A stretch of 64,000 bases of DNA from Coprinopsis marcescibilis (taxonomy: Eukaryota > Basidiomycota > Agaricomycetes > Agaricales > Psathyrellaceae). Within the stretch, counting starts at the first letter, position 1; each line of letters begins with the position of its first letter. The stretch lies in NCBI GenBank assembly GCA_004369085.1, contig ML210238.1, positions 45,762 to 109,761 of the forward strand. The letters run 5' to 3'. The notes below the pieces were generated by a model, which did not search any database, was not told where the DNA came from, and worked only from the letters and a program-made list of their open reading frames with translations. The position numbers and the translations under genes were made by a program. Of this stretch, positions 34,901-47,431 are shown in pieces.

Positions 34901-36467
34901 TTATGCCTTGTCCTCCACCATCCTTTCAGACCCATCTCCATCAATAACCACTCTTCTGAAGTCTCGTAATGGTGCTTCCTGGTACTCTGTGCCTGGTCGA
35001 CAGGACTGAATAGCTGGCTGGATATCCTGGACCGTGAGGTGGGGTGATTTCGAGCTCGTCTGCCCACCGCTGATGCTAAACCGCGGCTCCAGATAGCGCT
35101 CCACTCTTTTGAACCTGCCCATTGGTGTTCTCCTCCTCTTCTTAAAGAGACGCAGCTTAACCTTCCGAAAGACGTCCAACCATGCATAAATGATGTCCTT
35201 CTGAGTGAAGAATAATAATCCAATAATAAGTATCACTGAAAGAAAGTCAATTTAGTTAACCAGCCAAAGGATATGTGGCACAGCGCCGGAGACGTACTGG
35301 CACCAACTGACAGCTCCACGCCTGCGCTGCCCTGAAATCTTGCGAGGAGTGGCTGGAAAACTAGGAAGGACCTAGCATTGTTATGGATGAGGCCTGATAT
35401 CCGCAGCTGAGAATGATTACCACTAGATACGTACACTGTGAGCACGAGAATCCCAATCGACATCCCCCCAAACCGAACGCTCATAGTTCTAGCATTTTGG
35501 ATCTCAGCTCCTGCTTCCCTCAGCGCCGCGCGACTGCGATACAAAAGGATCGCGATATAAGCTGTAAAACGAAGGGATGAGGCTTCAAATTCGAATTCAA
35601 TGCTCATTTCTCATACGAACTTCCCAGTACTGCGTTCAAGACCATGACGCAGAATATTCCCGTTATAGATATCTTTTGACTATATCAAGAGGGTTATCGT
35701 TATCAGCCACTGTCAGTAACTGCATACAATTCTGAGAAAATCCGCTTACAATTTAAGGACTCCACAATAAGCCCCGACAAGGAACGGTCTAGCTTCACTC
35801 GGATTTCGGACGACATGCTGAGCAAGAACTGTAAGAACAGCTGGAGAATGGACGCAGATCTGAGGTAGAGGCACGAACCGCGGTAAAGATACCGGTCATT
35901 GTAAAATATACGACCCACGGCAAGACGAGTATCTATAAGATGGGCGCTTAGTCTCCTCGTACGCACACAGAGCTATGACAGACCGTACAATAGGAGGCAA
36001 GATACGATCACGGAACCAAGATTCGGGTTCGAAGTGGTATTGGACAGATATAATTGACTTGGAAAAAGACATGAGTCACAACAACTCATCCGACAACAGC
36101 GAGCAGGCTCCCGCAGCTACTAACCTTCTACAGAATCATCGCGTACGTGAGTGGAGCACTAGTGGATATCAACACCAAAATTGCGCAGAAAAATAATATG
36201 GCTCACAAAGTCGGTGCCCCGTGAAGAATCGCAGCCTGGAATCGACATACTGGATTCTGCCAAGGAGCCCCCACAGGCAAGGGAGTCAAACTCTCCAATC
36301 AACAGCCCAAACGATAAAGCGAGAATGATGGATGCGACGCAAGAGCTATACCACTCTATAAACGGCCTGGTCTTTACGAGGGTGAGACTCGTCACAAGCG
36401 ACAAGACCATAAACACCAAGCCTGTGTAAACCAGAGCGAGGAAAACGTGGGCGCTAGTGGTGGCCAT
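34901..36467 (-). CDS. Multi-pass membrane protein, family A copy 1 (unknown function)
   Basis: This is a split gene of several short exons starting MATTSAHVFLALVYTGLVFM and ending ..DGDGSERMVEDKA. Hydrophobic segments in order include VFLALVYTGLVFMVLSLVTS, IILALSFGLLIG, a segment near 35.45 kb (IGILVLTVYV) and one near 35.2 kb (ILIIGLLFF). Between them lies a conserved cytoplasmic-type motif, YRSRAALREAGAEIQNARTM. A charged C-terminal tail (KVKLRLFKKRRR and beyond) follows the last helix. It is clearly related to the plus-strand gene at 57279-58576, where the equivalent motif is SRVSLREAGAEVQNLRST. I do not recognise a named family. Splice boundaries in the middle are not all resolved. Confidence 0.6.
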
Positions 36468-37058
36468 GATACCAAGAGGGCTGAGAGACGAAGCCTCTCC
36501 TATTCACAATCCTCGATGGCTCAGGTTCAAATACACTGCGTTCCTGTAAAGGCTGTGAGCATACATACCAGCTGTCAAGAACATCCGATGCCAACGTACT
36601 AGCTCTACCAGTCATATGAGGCTGCCCACGCGGACAGTCAGCCCATGCGGCATCCGGTTCCAAGCGCACAACATCACATATTGGCCAGTTAACTCGCGGT
36701 CTGCGGATGGTGATAAGTATCTATTTCACCTGAGCCTTGATTAGAATCTCGTTAACCGTAATGGAAGTTGTGGCTACGTACAGGTTACGAGTGAAGAGCG
36801 AGCGTCTCAGTACGCAAAGTGTTCCGTCAGCGGTCAGCCACGAGAAGAGCCGAAGAGTGTCTTAGTTGGAAGAAGGTGACCACTCAAGCTTCTTGAGCGT
36901 GCGGTGCGCAGTAGTTCAAATTCGTGATTTTCTGTCAAAGCGAGTGATAGAGTTAGGTTGAAGCCTCTTGGTCTCTGTCTCTTGAATCAAAAAAGCACTT
37001 TGACTACAGGAGTAAAGAGTAACACTAGGCAGTAACACCAGTATATGATATACATATA
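36468..37058. other. Intergenic region, no supported gene
   Basis: This is the promoter side of membrane protein copy 1. No further gene or repeat could be supported. Confidence 0.4.
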
Positions 37059-37319
37059 CTAAGACTTCGTGGTAGATCGAGAGCGTTGGCATCGTTGAGC
37101 CTGTACTATACCCCGCAGTGGTTTCTTCGAGAGAGAGAACTCCTCCAGATTAAGCAATGAAGCGAATGTGTCGGCGAGTGACGAACCATCTACTCGAACT
37201 TGCAGTTCCTGATGTTTATCTCGGCAAGCTTGGCATATCTGCGGCTGATGATCTTGAGTATGCCGTTGTCGATGGAAACACGGACGCTTGCCATTCATCA
37301 AGCCGCAGAATGAATACAA
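37059..37319 (-). pseudogene. Decayed fragment of the F-box-like family (C-terminal part)
   Basis: The minus-strand reading contains DGSSLADTFASLLNLEEFSL. This matches the conserved segment DSALETSFASWPDLEEFRL of the two complete neighbours at the same spacing. The piece lies directly downstream of the first complete copy and has no start exon of its own. It is a relic of an additional tandem copy. Confidence 0.5.
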
Positions 37320-37336
37320 GAATACACCTATGGATT

Positions 37337-39242
37337 TCAGATATAAGAATACATGGATTTATTCGAGCCGAGCAGACCAGCAACCTCGTCCCACCGGCTC
37401 AGCATCATCGCCTCATCCACAAATTGTCCAATAAACCGGTCATCAGATGCCGAGATCTCTGAGCCACGAAGATCATATACATGACGGAGGGCTTTCCTGT
37501 AGACATTGTAATAGTCCAGGAGCTTCAACGATGGATGCTGCTCCTTCAACCATTCCCCAAACCTACGACCACATGTAATGCTTGAAGTACCAACATCCCA
37601 TGCGAGGAGGTCCCTATGCGGAGCTGAGATAAGAGGCATCGTCTCTGACTCGCAGTCGAAGCGCAAGGCGAGTGTCTTGAGTGATGGACAGAGATTGAGG
37701 GCACGTTGTATCCCTTCAACTGTCAGCTTCGGTTCCAGGGTGAAGTAATTTGTCGTCATGGTTTCGTCCACAAGGCGAAACTCCTCCAAGTCGGGCCAGG
37801 AAGCGAAGGAAGTTTCGAGTGCAGAGTCTTCCAGTCTATAGGACGAGGAAGGGGATACAAAAAGACGGGTGAGCTTGGTGAAATTACTGAGGTGCTTCAG
37901 AGTATCGTTGTCCACGCGGATTTGTGCATTTGTGAGGCCGTCGAATGATTCTTGGAGAGGCGTGCCATATGAGGGGGCCACGCCAAGACCGCTCGGGAGA
38001 AGGTACTGGTACTTCGTTTCAACAGAAAGCTCCCTCAGGTGGGAAGGCATACCGCGGGCGCCAAGGATCCCAAGCGTCTTGTTCAAATCCGTAAGACGCG
38101 CACTGTAACTGAAGATCACTTTCAGTTTGGCGAGCTTCGAGGCGACAACATGTGAGAGAAATCTGTCGAACGATTGGGCCAAGGTGACCCGCACGAGAAG
38201 GGATGTGAGGGATGGGAATAAGAGTGGGAGGCTCGTCGATGTTGGTAGTCCATTCAAGTCTTTGAAGTGATGAGCGGTGATGGAGACTTTGAGGTGGTCA
38301 AGGTTGGGAATCCAGGCGATGGAAGTCATGGTATCGTTATCGATGATGACATGTTCAACCTCGAGGCACGTAAGTGAAGTGAAGCGCTTAGACAAGGCGT
38401 CATCGAACGACAATGTTTGGGTGAGGAAGTATTGCTCGCGTTCGCAGTCTTCGAGGCCAACGTCCACACGAAATAAAACTATATCTTCGGCGATGTCGTT
38501 GATTCTGGGGCGGAGAGCATTCCAATTGCCTTTCTCAATGTGTGCCCCCTGGTGTCCAAGCGACCCGCAGTATTCTGGGTTAACCGACACTTTGACATGC
38601 CGCACAGACGGTGAAAAGACCACTTGAGGATAAAAAATCGCTTCCATATCGTCCTCCCACGGCACGGCTACATCAATCAGATTTGGGAAAAAAGGGCGAG
38701 GAAGGAACAGCGCCAGGGTTCTCAGCGCTGTATAGTGGACTCGCAGCTCATTTCCATCGAAACCAGTAATGCATCCAATTCTCTTGACGTGCGGTAGGTA
38801 GACCTTGAATCGTTCCATCGCCTCCTTGCTCAATACCGGAAGGTCTGCTGATGACAGTGTGTACCACTGGGCGCAAAGAAGATCAATTGGTTTCAAGGAG
38901 TACGACATTTTGTGGCACTCTCACCTTCAGACCTTGAATAAGGACAGTGTGAACAGACACATCCGGAAACAGGCAGAGTATAGTGCCTAAATCAGGAAGG
39001 TCCCTCCACAAATGTCGAATGGCAGGGCCAAAAAAGGCACTGGTAGTTCTGGCAAGCCTCGAAAGCTGACGCCTGTCCACGGACCCACTCTGATTCTCCA
39101 CCATCCCAAATATCAGCGAAAGGAGTTCCGTGACCTGGAGACAGTGTTGGGTTGCAGAGTACGGTGGTTGCCAGTTTGACTCGAGCTGAGGGCGACCTTG
39201 GCCTGCACCAACGTCGTCCAAAGCTGTTCTGAAAGCCTGCAT
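37337..39242 (-). CDS. F-box-like/LRR-like protein, tandem copy 1
   Basis: Two exons (39242-38925 and 38866-37337, intron 58 nt) give 615 residues. The N-terminal part has HCLQVTELLSLIFGMVENQ and ARTTSAFFGPAIRHLWRDLP. This is the usual layout of basidiomycete F-box-like proteins: an F-box-like helix followed by a conserved TRPW-like spacer. The rest is an irregular leucine-rich domain (LTCLEVEHVII, LDHLKVSI, WPDLEEFRLVDET, LCPSLKTLALRF). Such proteins usually serve as substrate adaptors of SCF ubiquitin ligases, but many expanded copies in these fungi have no tested role. The copy at 39586 shares the exon structure and most of the sequence. Confidence 0.78.
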
Positions 39243-39585
39243 AGTATGCGTAGGTGTTTAGGCGAAAGTATAGTCCTGAGTCAGTGGAAGCCGTTCAAGG
39301 TCGTTTCCGCAGCACTTTCGACTCGCAAGTTTCAACTTGGCATCAAACTGACTCTTGCAACATTGATCTAATCAAGTTATCGGCCCAGTCCATGCTTCTA
39401 TTCCCCCAGCTTCACCCTTGGAGTGACATTTCCAGAGACGTTCAAGGGTGGGTCTCGCTGACTGGGAAGCAAGTGCCTTGAGAATGGGGGCCTTAACAAG
39501 GGAACAAAAATGATGCGATGGAATTGACTCGTACTGCTATGGCGATGAGGGCTGGGACGAGAATACAAGAATACACCTATAGATT

Positions 39586-41485
39586 TCAAAGATAGGAGTA
39601 CATGGATCTATCAGAGCTGAGAAGACCAGCAACCTCGTCCCACCGGCTCAACATCAGCGCGGCATCCGGATACCGTCCAATAAACTCATCCTCGGATGCC
39701 CGAATCCCTGATTTACGAGGACGGTATACGTAACGGAGGGCTTTTCTGTACATATCGTAATAGTTCAAGAGCTTCAACGATGGATACTGCTCCTTCAACC
39801 ATTCCCCAAACTTACGACTGTATCCAATGCTGGAAGTTCCGAAGTCCCATGTGAGGAGGCCCCTATGCGGAGTTGACGGGATGAGGGTCGTCTCTGGCTC
39901 GCAGTCGAAGCGCAAGGCGAGTATCTTGAGTGATGGACATAGATTGAGGGCGCGCTGTATCCCTTCAACCGTCAGCTTCGATATAATAATATCGCCGTCA
40001 CGTGCCGTCATTGTTTCGTCAACAAGGCGGAATTCCTCCAGGTCGGGCCAGGAAGCGAAGGCAGTTTCGAGTGCAGAGTCGTCCAGATCATGGGACGAGG
40101 AAGGGGATACACAAAGACGGGTGAGCTTGGTGAAATTACTGAGGTGGTCGAGAGTGTCGTTGTCCACGCGGATCTGGGCATCTGCGAGGCCGTCGAATGA
40201 TTTTTCGAGAGGATTGTCATATAAGTCCATATCAGCACCCTTCAGGACGTTATGGTAGATTGTTTCAACAGCAAAATCCCTCAGGTGGGAGGCCATACCG
40301 CTGTCGCTAAGGATTTCAAGTGTCTTGTTCAAATTCGTAAAACGCGTATTGTAACCGAGGATCACTTCCAGTTTGTCGAGCTTCGAGGCGACAACAAGGG
40401 AGAGAAATATGTCCAGCGCTTGGTCGAAAGTGGCTCGCACAAAAAGGGCTGTGAGGGATGGGAATGGGAGTTTTCTCGGCGGCAAAAATCCAATAAAGTC
40501 TTTGAAGTATTGAGTGGTGACGGAGACTTTCAAGCGGTCAAGGTTGGGAATCTGCGCGATGGCAGTCATAGTTTCGCTATCGATGATGACATGTTCAACC
40601 TCGAGGCATGTAAGCGAGATCAAGCGTTTAGACAAGTCGTGGTCGAATGGCAAAGCTTGAGCAATGAAGTAATGCTCAGGCTCGCACAGTTCACCGTCCA
40701 TCTCCACGCGAAATGACACGATATCTCCAGCGATGTTGTCGAGTTGGTGGCGAAGAGCATCCCACTCGTTTCCTTGATGGTGTCCCACATCGTTTTCGTG
40801 CATGAGACTGGATTCTGCTTCCACCGACACTTTGACATGCCGTAAAGACTGAGAAAAGACCACCGGAGGATAAAAAATCGCTTCCATCTCGTCCTCCCAC
40901 GGCACGGCTACATCAATCAAATTTGGGAAAACAGGCTGAGGAAGGACCAACACCAGGGTCCTCAGGGCTGTATAGTGAACTCGCGTCCCACTTCCGAGAC
41001 CAACGATGCAACCAATTCGCTTGACGTGTGGTAGGTAGACCTTGAATCGTTCCATCGCCTCCTTGCTCAACACCGGGAGGTCTCCTGCTGGCAGTGTATA
41101 GCACTGGGCGTAAAAAGGTTTCAGTTGATATTAATAAGAATATGACATGTTGTGGCACCCTCACCTTCTGATGTTGGATCTGTTCAGTGTGAACATACTC
41201 TTTCGGAAACAGGCAAAGTATAGCGCCTAAGTCAGGCAGATCCCTCCACAAATGTCGAATGGCAGGACCAAAAAAGGCACTGGTAGTTCTGGCAAGCTTC
41301 GAAAGCTGAGACCTGTCCACGCTTCTGCTCTGATCTTCCACCATCCCAAATATCACCGAAAGGAGCTCCGCGACCTGGAGACACTTTTGGGCCGCAGATG
41401 ACGGTTGCTGCCTGTTGGATCCGAGTTGAGGGCGAACTTGGTTCGCACCACCGTTGCCCGCGACTGTTCTGATTATAGCCTGCAT
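39586..41485 (-). CDS. F-box-like/LRR-like protein, tandem copy 2
   Basis: Two exons (41485-41165 and 41103-39586) give 612 residues with the same intron position and phase as copy 1. Shared landmarks are CLQVAELLSVIFGMVEDQ, ARTTSAFFGPAIRHLWRDLP, LSKEAMERFKVYLPHVKRIG and WPDLEEFRLVDETMT. Similarity extends past the stop codon into the 3' flank (a matching block including GAATACAAGAATACACCTAT near 37311 and 39562), so the duplication unit was larger than the coding part. Divergence is moderate and spread over the LRR-like region. There are no stops or frame breaks. Confidence 0.78.
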
Positions 41486-41970
41486 GGTTTGTGTAGGTCT
41501 TTAGGCGAACGTAGAGTCCAGATTTAGTAGTGAAAGGGGTTAGAGGTCAGGGTCGTTCCCACTGCCAGCGCAGCACTTTCAACTTGGGATCAAACCGACT
41601 CGGAATTGTCCGTGCAAAACACATATCGTCCATTTTCGGCAGTCCCAGACTCCGAGTCGCTTCAGGCCTTGGAGTTGTTTCCAGATACGTCCAATGGAGT
41701 GATTTGACACGCAATAAACCGACAAAATGGCAGACCAGAATCTCCCAAACCAAGCTCGATTTTCTCAAGAGTCAGTACCTGAGATATGTGAAAGGTTACC
41801 GGTGACAGCCCAAAGCATATGCAAGTCGACAACAGGTCTCTTCGACATGGGCACAAGATTGTCTCCAAGATTGAAGATTGACTTGACGGAGAAAATAGGA
41901 ATTATAGAAACACCGTTAGGGAAACCATCGCGAGGTTGTTCTGCCCAGAGTTGGGCTACGATAGGTGCAG
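41486..41970. other. Intergenic region upstream of F-box copy 2
   Basis: This is the probable promoter of the tandem copy. No gene, RNA or clear repeat is seen. Confidence 0.4.
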
Positions 41971-42065
41971 GTTGATGAACAAAGTAGAGTTCAGAACTGA
42001 GTATGATAGTAAGGATTTAGAATGAGCTTATGATGGAGTTATCGAACGCAGAGGCTCAAACGAGA
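41971..42065. repeat. Displaced fragment of the DUF6534 gene
   Basis: The block 41971-42003 matches 44149-44181 with one difference in 33 bases. A second short match (CGCAGAGGCTCAAACGAG near 42046, compared with about 44350) follows in the same order. The source is a splice-region piece of the DUF6534 gene about 2.2 kb away. Confidence 0.6.
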
Positions 42066-42478
42066 TGAATAAGGGTAATACAGTGCAGACTCCAACCATT
42101 CAGCTGGATCCATTGTCTAATCTTATCAGCTAGCCTCCCGAGGGTGCCAGTATGCATCGTTTTGTCGACAAGGCAGAGTTCCTCTAGATCCGTCCAGGAA
42201 GCTAACGCAGTTTCGAGTGCTGAGTCGTCCGGTAAATGGGACCGGGAAGGGGATAATAATAATTTACATAGACGGGTGAGCTTGGTGAATTCACTGAGAA
42301 GGCGGAGAGTGTCGTTGTCCACGCGGAAAAGTACCGAAGACGCCCACTGTAACTGAAGGTCACCTCCAGTTTCTCGAGCTTCGAGGCAACAGCAAGTGAA
42401 AAGGAAAGTTCGGAGGTTACTGCTCGCATAAAAGGGGCTGTGAGAGATGGGAACGGGAGTTTCGTTTAACAGTAACAA
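42056..42478 (-). pseudogene. Decayed fragment of the F-box-like family
   Basis: The minus strand carries pieces of the LRR-like part of the neighbouring genes in shifted frames: SLAVASKLEKLEVTFSYSGR, FRVDNDTLRLLSEFTKLTRL and DSALETALASWTDLEELCLV. These match SHVVASKLAKLKVIFSYSAR, IRVDNDTLKHLSNFTKLTRL and DSALETSFASWPDLEEFRLV of copy 1. The stretch between the first two is deleted and no F-box exon remains. It is a truncated third or fourth tandem copy. Confidence 0.7.
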
Positions 42479-42814
42479 TCCGACAAAAGTCAGACTTTGC
42501 CGAATCGTCTGATTCTCCGGGGGTCAGTAAGAGATGTATCATGTAAACGATGAATGAGTAAATTTATATTCGTCTCTAAACACTCTCTTCGCCCGCAATA
42601 ACTTACTCACAAATAAATACTTGATGTTCAGTAGACTAATAGGATACGAGGTTGGGATTCAATGCAGGATGACAGATAACGAACAAGCAGAAATGCAATG
42701 CGAATGCAAAAAAATGCAATGACCAAAGCCCAGAGTGTCCAAAGGTAACAGCAACATAGCCCATCGACCATTGGCATCGGACGACGCCTACGCCAGGGTA
42801 CTTGTATCGTCCCC
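42479..42814. other. Intergenic region, no supported gene
   Basis: This is short A/T-rich 3' flank of the DUF6534 gene. Nothing else is seen. Confidence 0.4.
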
Positions 42815-44953
42815 CTATGCATCGGTGACAATCTGCACAGTCCTCGTGATAGTAGGCATCATCGGCGGCGTAACCTTCCCAGACTCCTTGCACGAATCCG
42901 AATCATCCGACGAATACACCCCACCAAACCCCTCCAACGCCACCCCCGAATCATTTTTGCTCATCGCTATCATCTCCTCCACCGTAACCTTCCCATTCCC
43001 ACTCCCATGTTGTTGGCCACCCCCAACCCCATCATGCAAGCTGCTCAAGTGCAGTCGGTTCTGCTGGCCGCCGCTCCCACCAAGAGTAGCGGTCTGCATG
43101 CTTCGCCAAGTGAGGCTCTTCTGCGTCATCTGACCGTGCTCAGCACCGAGCGAAGCACTGTCAGAGCTCATCACGCCAAAGCTGAAGTGGTTTCCAGACG
43201 GGACTTGGGCGCCGGAGATGATCGTCCCGCGTTGGGATTCGCGCAGGTGGGTGCGGCCGTTGAGCATCGCGACTGAAGAACCACAGTTAGAATGTCATAT
43301 TATGTTATTCTTAGATCACCGAGCACCGAGAGACTCACAGAACGTATTGGCATACAGCTTGGTGACGTTCATATGCAAGGCGAACCACGCAAGGCTGTTG
43401 GGCGCCGCATAGAACGTGACGAGCAGCAGAACCTGAATCGTCGTCACCAGCACGCCACGCTGCACCACGAACATCATGAGCTTGCTCAGGAGCGAGTTGG
43501 TTCTGTGCAGATACGGGCTAACAAGTCAGTCAAGGAAGTCACAAACGGAACAGGATGAAGCTACTCAAGGGGGCCAATACGCACTCTTTGATCCCCGCTT
43601 TGGAGCTCGTGAGCCACATGCACATCGCCACAGTGGCCACGACGTCGGCGATTGCTGCCCATCCTTTCGCGAGGCTGAACAGGATCTGCGAGGTGGATAT
43701 TCAATCAAAAGGTGTGGTGCTAGTGATTCCTTGTTACGTACCGTGAAAATCAGGCTACGCCCGCCACTCGAGAGAATACTCTTGTTGAACTTGAACATCG
43801 CTGCAACACAACCTAGACATATATGCCCAAGTAAGCGCGAGGGTGCGAGAAGGTGATGCTATAAACTTACCGAGGCCGCCGGCTTTGGTGGGAAGGATAA
43901 AGTCTCTGTTAGTCCTTGATTCGCGTTCGCGGGCACGCCACTTAGACTCACCAAACCCAAGGAACGCGCTGACCAGCTGTCAAAGTAGAGATTATTAGTA
44001 TTAGATGGAAAAGCTACGTTAGTGTTGGGCACGAACCGTGACCCATATCGCGATCCATTTTCCTTTACCCAGCCTCCGAACTAGGTCGCATACATCAGCA
44101 TGTGTCAGAAATTACGCAGCTTTATGCGCGTTCACTCACCTGCGGCGAGTTGATGAACAAAGTAGAGTTGAGAACTGAGTACCGAATGAGCAATTTAGAG
44201 ATGTTATGAGCTTAGGATGGTGAACTGGCGTACATGAATGTGATGGTCGCGGAGATCAGACAGTCCACCGTTAATTCGCTAGTTCATGTCAGTGTATGCG
44301 CTTGAATTCGCAGAAACTCGGCATAAGCTATAACTCACGGTGTTACCGATCGCAGAGGTTCAAATGAGCCGAATTCAGGGATCTGTACACAGACCGGGTA
44401 CGGTATAAGTGCCACATAAAAAAAAAAGGACAGGCAGTAGCCGGCACGAGGCAAAATCCCCATCATTACCCCCAGCAAGATGCTAAACGTCACCCACCAA
44501 ATAAAAGTATATCGATTGCGCAATAAGGGCCGAAGACGCAAGATCCATAATCCTATATGAAAGCAAAATAGGGGTTTTCCGTCAGCTGTGGATGAATGGA
44601 GATGAAATCATGGGAACCGACTTACAGCATGCATACGGCCTGACATGAGGATGTCAATTCAATACCAATCAAAACGAGGCGAGAAGGCGATAAGCGTACC
44701 GTCCAAAGAACGAGGCCACCGTCCTTTTGGTTGGGGAAGTAGACATAAGCCTGTACGACGGTGATTCCAGCCAGACTAGCAGACTTTGTTAGTATCGCTT
44801 AATACCCCTCAAGATGTGGGAGTACTCACAAGATTGAGGCCACGAAACCTTTATAAACGTGTCGGTCGTCAGTTAACTGGCTGGATTCGTAGATTGCAAG
44901 GACTGCTCACCCCAAAACATCGGAGCGAACACAGTACTCTCATGCTCCACCAT
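42815..44953 (-). CDS. DUF6534-type multi-pass membrane protein, copy 1
   Basis: This is a many-exon gene starting MVEHESTVFAPMFWGF at 44953. Helices in order include AGITVVQAYVYFPNQKDGG, a segment at 44.0 kb, IADVVATVAMCMWLTSS, and VVQRGVLVTTIQVLLLVTFY followed by AAPNSLAWFALHMNVTKLYANT. The signature NSLLSKLMMFVVQRG and KLYANTF correspond to the conserved DUF6534 domain of basidiomycete membrane proteins, whose function is unknown (family knowledge). The C-terminal 150 residues (42815-43267) are polar, Gly/Ser-rich and cytosolic in type. The copy at 53288-55511 shares all these motifs. Some inner exons between 44.2 and 44.6 kb are uncertain. Confidence 0.75.
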
Positions 44954-45790
44954 TTCAACTGGCAACAAAGGTCGGTAAAAGAAAACTAAAGGCGGGCAGG
45001 CTTTTAAGAAGATGGAGGAACGAAGTCTACCAGTGAAGGAAGGAAGAACCAGAAAAGCTTGAAGAAAAGGAAGGAAGCGGGGTGAGCCTTACGAAACTGA
45101 TTTAAACGTTTCCAACGGCCGGCTTCCTCTACTTCCCAACTTCCCTTCTGCTCCCTTTTATGTAGATTATATACCTTCGCCGGAGTAAGAATCCATCATT
45201 GAAGAGCGTTGAAGCCGCCACATTGTGCTGCAGAAACAGGGCAATCAGCGCCAGAACCGAATCGTGGCTGGGACCCTGGGATAGAGCATGCAGATTACCT
45301 TAATAGTATGTGCACAGGCCCCCGCGGCTTGCCTGTCAGCTGGCTTTGGTAGTAGCCTCGCCTCCTGTCGTATGTCAGTGTTTCTATGCTGTTCCGGTGT
45401 CAGAACCTGGCATTTCTTCCGTGAAAATGGTGCTTTGGAGTTTTACAGAGTTCTAAAGCTCTGTATAACATGAGGTGAATCTGTGGGAGGTAGAAGGCAG
45501 AACGGGCGAGATGAATGGATCGGTTGCAATCAATCACAAAGATGTTGATACGGGTTCTAAGCCGGAACGATAAGTGCGAATTCTATTAGAAAGCCAGGCA
45601 CGTCTTGAACGAAGCGGCTGTTCGTGATTGCGAATACCACGGTGGGACCGAATAGACGAGAACAGTTGGATACAGCCAGGTACAGCCTGGCAGAGGGTCA
45701 AAAACATAAATCTGGACGAAATCGTCTAATAAGAAAACTACAAGAGCCAACATGAAATCATTACTACTCACGTACACATACATAAGATTG
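44954..45790. other. Intergenic region, no supported gene
   Basis: This is probable promoter of the DUF6534 gene and 3' flank of the first methyltransferase. No other feature could be supported. Confidence 0.4.
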
Positions 45791-46764
45791 CTATTTCTTC
45801 ACAAATCTACCAGCCCGATGCCAGAACAAATTCTCTTCGGGTTCATCAGGCTTACCCCACACCTGTCGCTCCTTCCAAGGCGAGTCCCGTCCGCCCTGCC
45901 TATACCCATCCTCGCCATTCTGAATCTCCACCTCCAGATTCTCAAAAACCAAATGCGTCGGCCGATCCAACCTGCACCCATCAAACGCAACTTGCCAAAC
46001 CGGTGCCCAGAACTTCTGCCACCACGCCACGTCCGGCAGATGGCTCAAAACATGCTCGTAGAACAGGAACTGGCCGTTGGATTTGAGCACGTCCCGCACG
46101 AGGTTGTGGATGGACTTGGAGGGGTTGGGGATGGTGCATAGCGTGAGGACTGAGATTATGGTGTCGGCCTGGGTGTTTTCGAGGCCTTTGAGGATCGAGG
46201 CGGAGTCTTCTGCACCGCAGGAGAGGATGGTGAACGACCCGTCGGATTCGTAAAAGCCTGCAGCATGGGCAGCAGCACGGATCTTGGGGTGCATGAGCTG
46301 GTTGGGTTCCAATGCGACGTATCGCGTAACCCGAGATCGATTGAGGTATTGGATGGTATGGCCATGACCTGTAAAGTCCAACGTTCGTCATCGTTGATAC
46401 AAATATATCGAGAATGGTTGAAAATGAAGTAGCGCAGTCAGTCCGTCCATGCATTTAACAGCAATCGAGTGCTTTTATCAACAAATGCAATACTAATAGA
46501 CCACTAACCTGCTCCAATATCCAACACCACTCCCTGTGAATTCGGCGTAATCAGCCCTTCCTTCACCGGCTTCCCATTCGTATCCGTCCCCTCTGCAAAC
46601 CCACCCGCCCACACATGGGCCATAAACACCGCACTAATATCATTCGGCCTGAAGAGCAGCGTCGGGTCCTTGCGGATTGCGAGTAAAGTCGGAAATATGG
46701 CCACACGAACGGCGGTTATGATGTCGAAAAGGAGGGAGAATTTGAAAGCTGCAAAGTTGAACAT
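45791..46764 (-). CDS. SAM-dependent methyltransferase, METTL7-like, tandem copy 1
   Basis: Two exons (46764-46509 and 46368-45791, intron 140 nt) give 277 residues. The N-terminus has a hydrophobic stretch (FSLLFDIITAVRVAIFPTLL) that could anchor the protein to a membrane or lipid droplet. The class I methyltransferase fold follows: motif I VVLDIGAGHGHTIQYL, motif II VALEPNQLMHPKI, a later strand TIISVLTLCTIPNPSKSIH and FLFYEHVLSHLPDVAWW. The protein ends WHRAGRFVKK. The arrangement resembles the METTL7/methyltransferase-11 group, whose substrates are small thiols or lipids in animals; the substrate here is unknown. It is almost identical to the copy at 47432. Confidence 0.85.
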
Positions 46765-46959
46765 GATCGCGTTGTGATCAAGAGGCGTGGCAACGAAGCG
46801 GTTTCAACACTGCTGTTGGATTGCGGATATTGTTCGTATTTATACTACACCTGTGCTTCCATATGATGTATAAGGAGAACGGACTCGATGGATTTTGAAA
46901 GCGCGAAACAAACTCAACTCCAGGCAAACCTTCTCACGCAGGATAAAGATGGCTTGGCA

Positions 46960-47140
46960 TGCGCCATTGCCACGTGCGCGGCACAGCTTCTGCAGTGGGC
47001 GCTTAATGATTTCCCTTTTCTGAAACAAGACAGCGTACACAGCACACTCATCCCGAGCAGCTGTGGCAAGCACCACGCGATGGAGCTAGTCGGACCCCCC
47101 AAGCATCCTCTTGAGTTGCTCGGCCCACATTAACTCGAGC
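46960..47140 (-). pseudogene. Decayed fragment of the P-loop GTPase family
   Basis: The minus-strand DNA matches the middle of the GTPase exon at 51040-51110: the block around CAAGCACCACGCG, then MLGGPTSSIAW next to ERMFGGSNSFQR. Downstream the reading KREIIKRPLQKLCRARGNGA parallels KREEELCLSFWRELIAGGA. No P-loop exon remains. It sits between the two methyltransferase copies. Confidence 0.5.
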
Positions 47141-47431
47141 AGCCCTGTTTCGGACGTGCCTCAGATCTGTCAGACACGGAAGTCACCCCTGCAACGTCGA
47201 ATGTTTCTAAAGTTTAAACTGAAGAGCTCATATCATCAATGCCTCAATCATGGAAGTTACAAAGGGACAGGACAAGGGGGCTAATACATGCTCTTGGATC
47301 TACTGTGCCGTGTACGTACATTGCCACTACCGTCGATTGCTGCCCAGCCTTTCGCGCTGAAGCTGATCAGGATCTGAGAGATAAGAATGTTCAGTATGTA
47401 TTTCGAACTTGTGATTCCGCTACGAACATGG

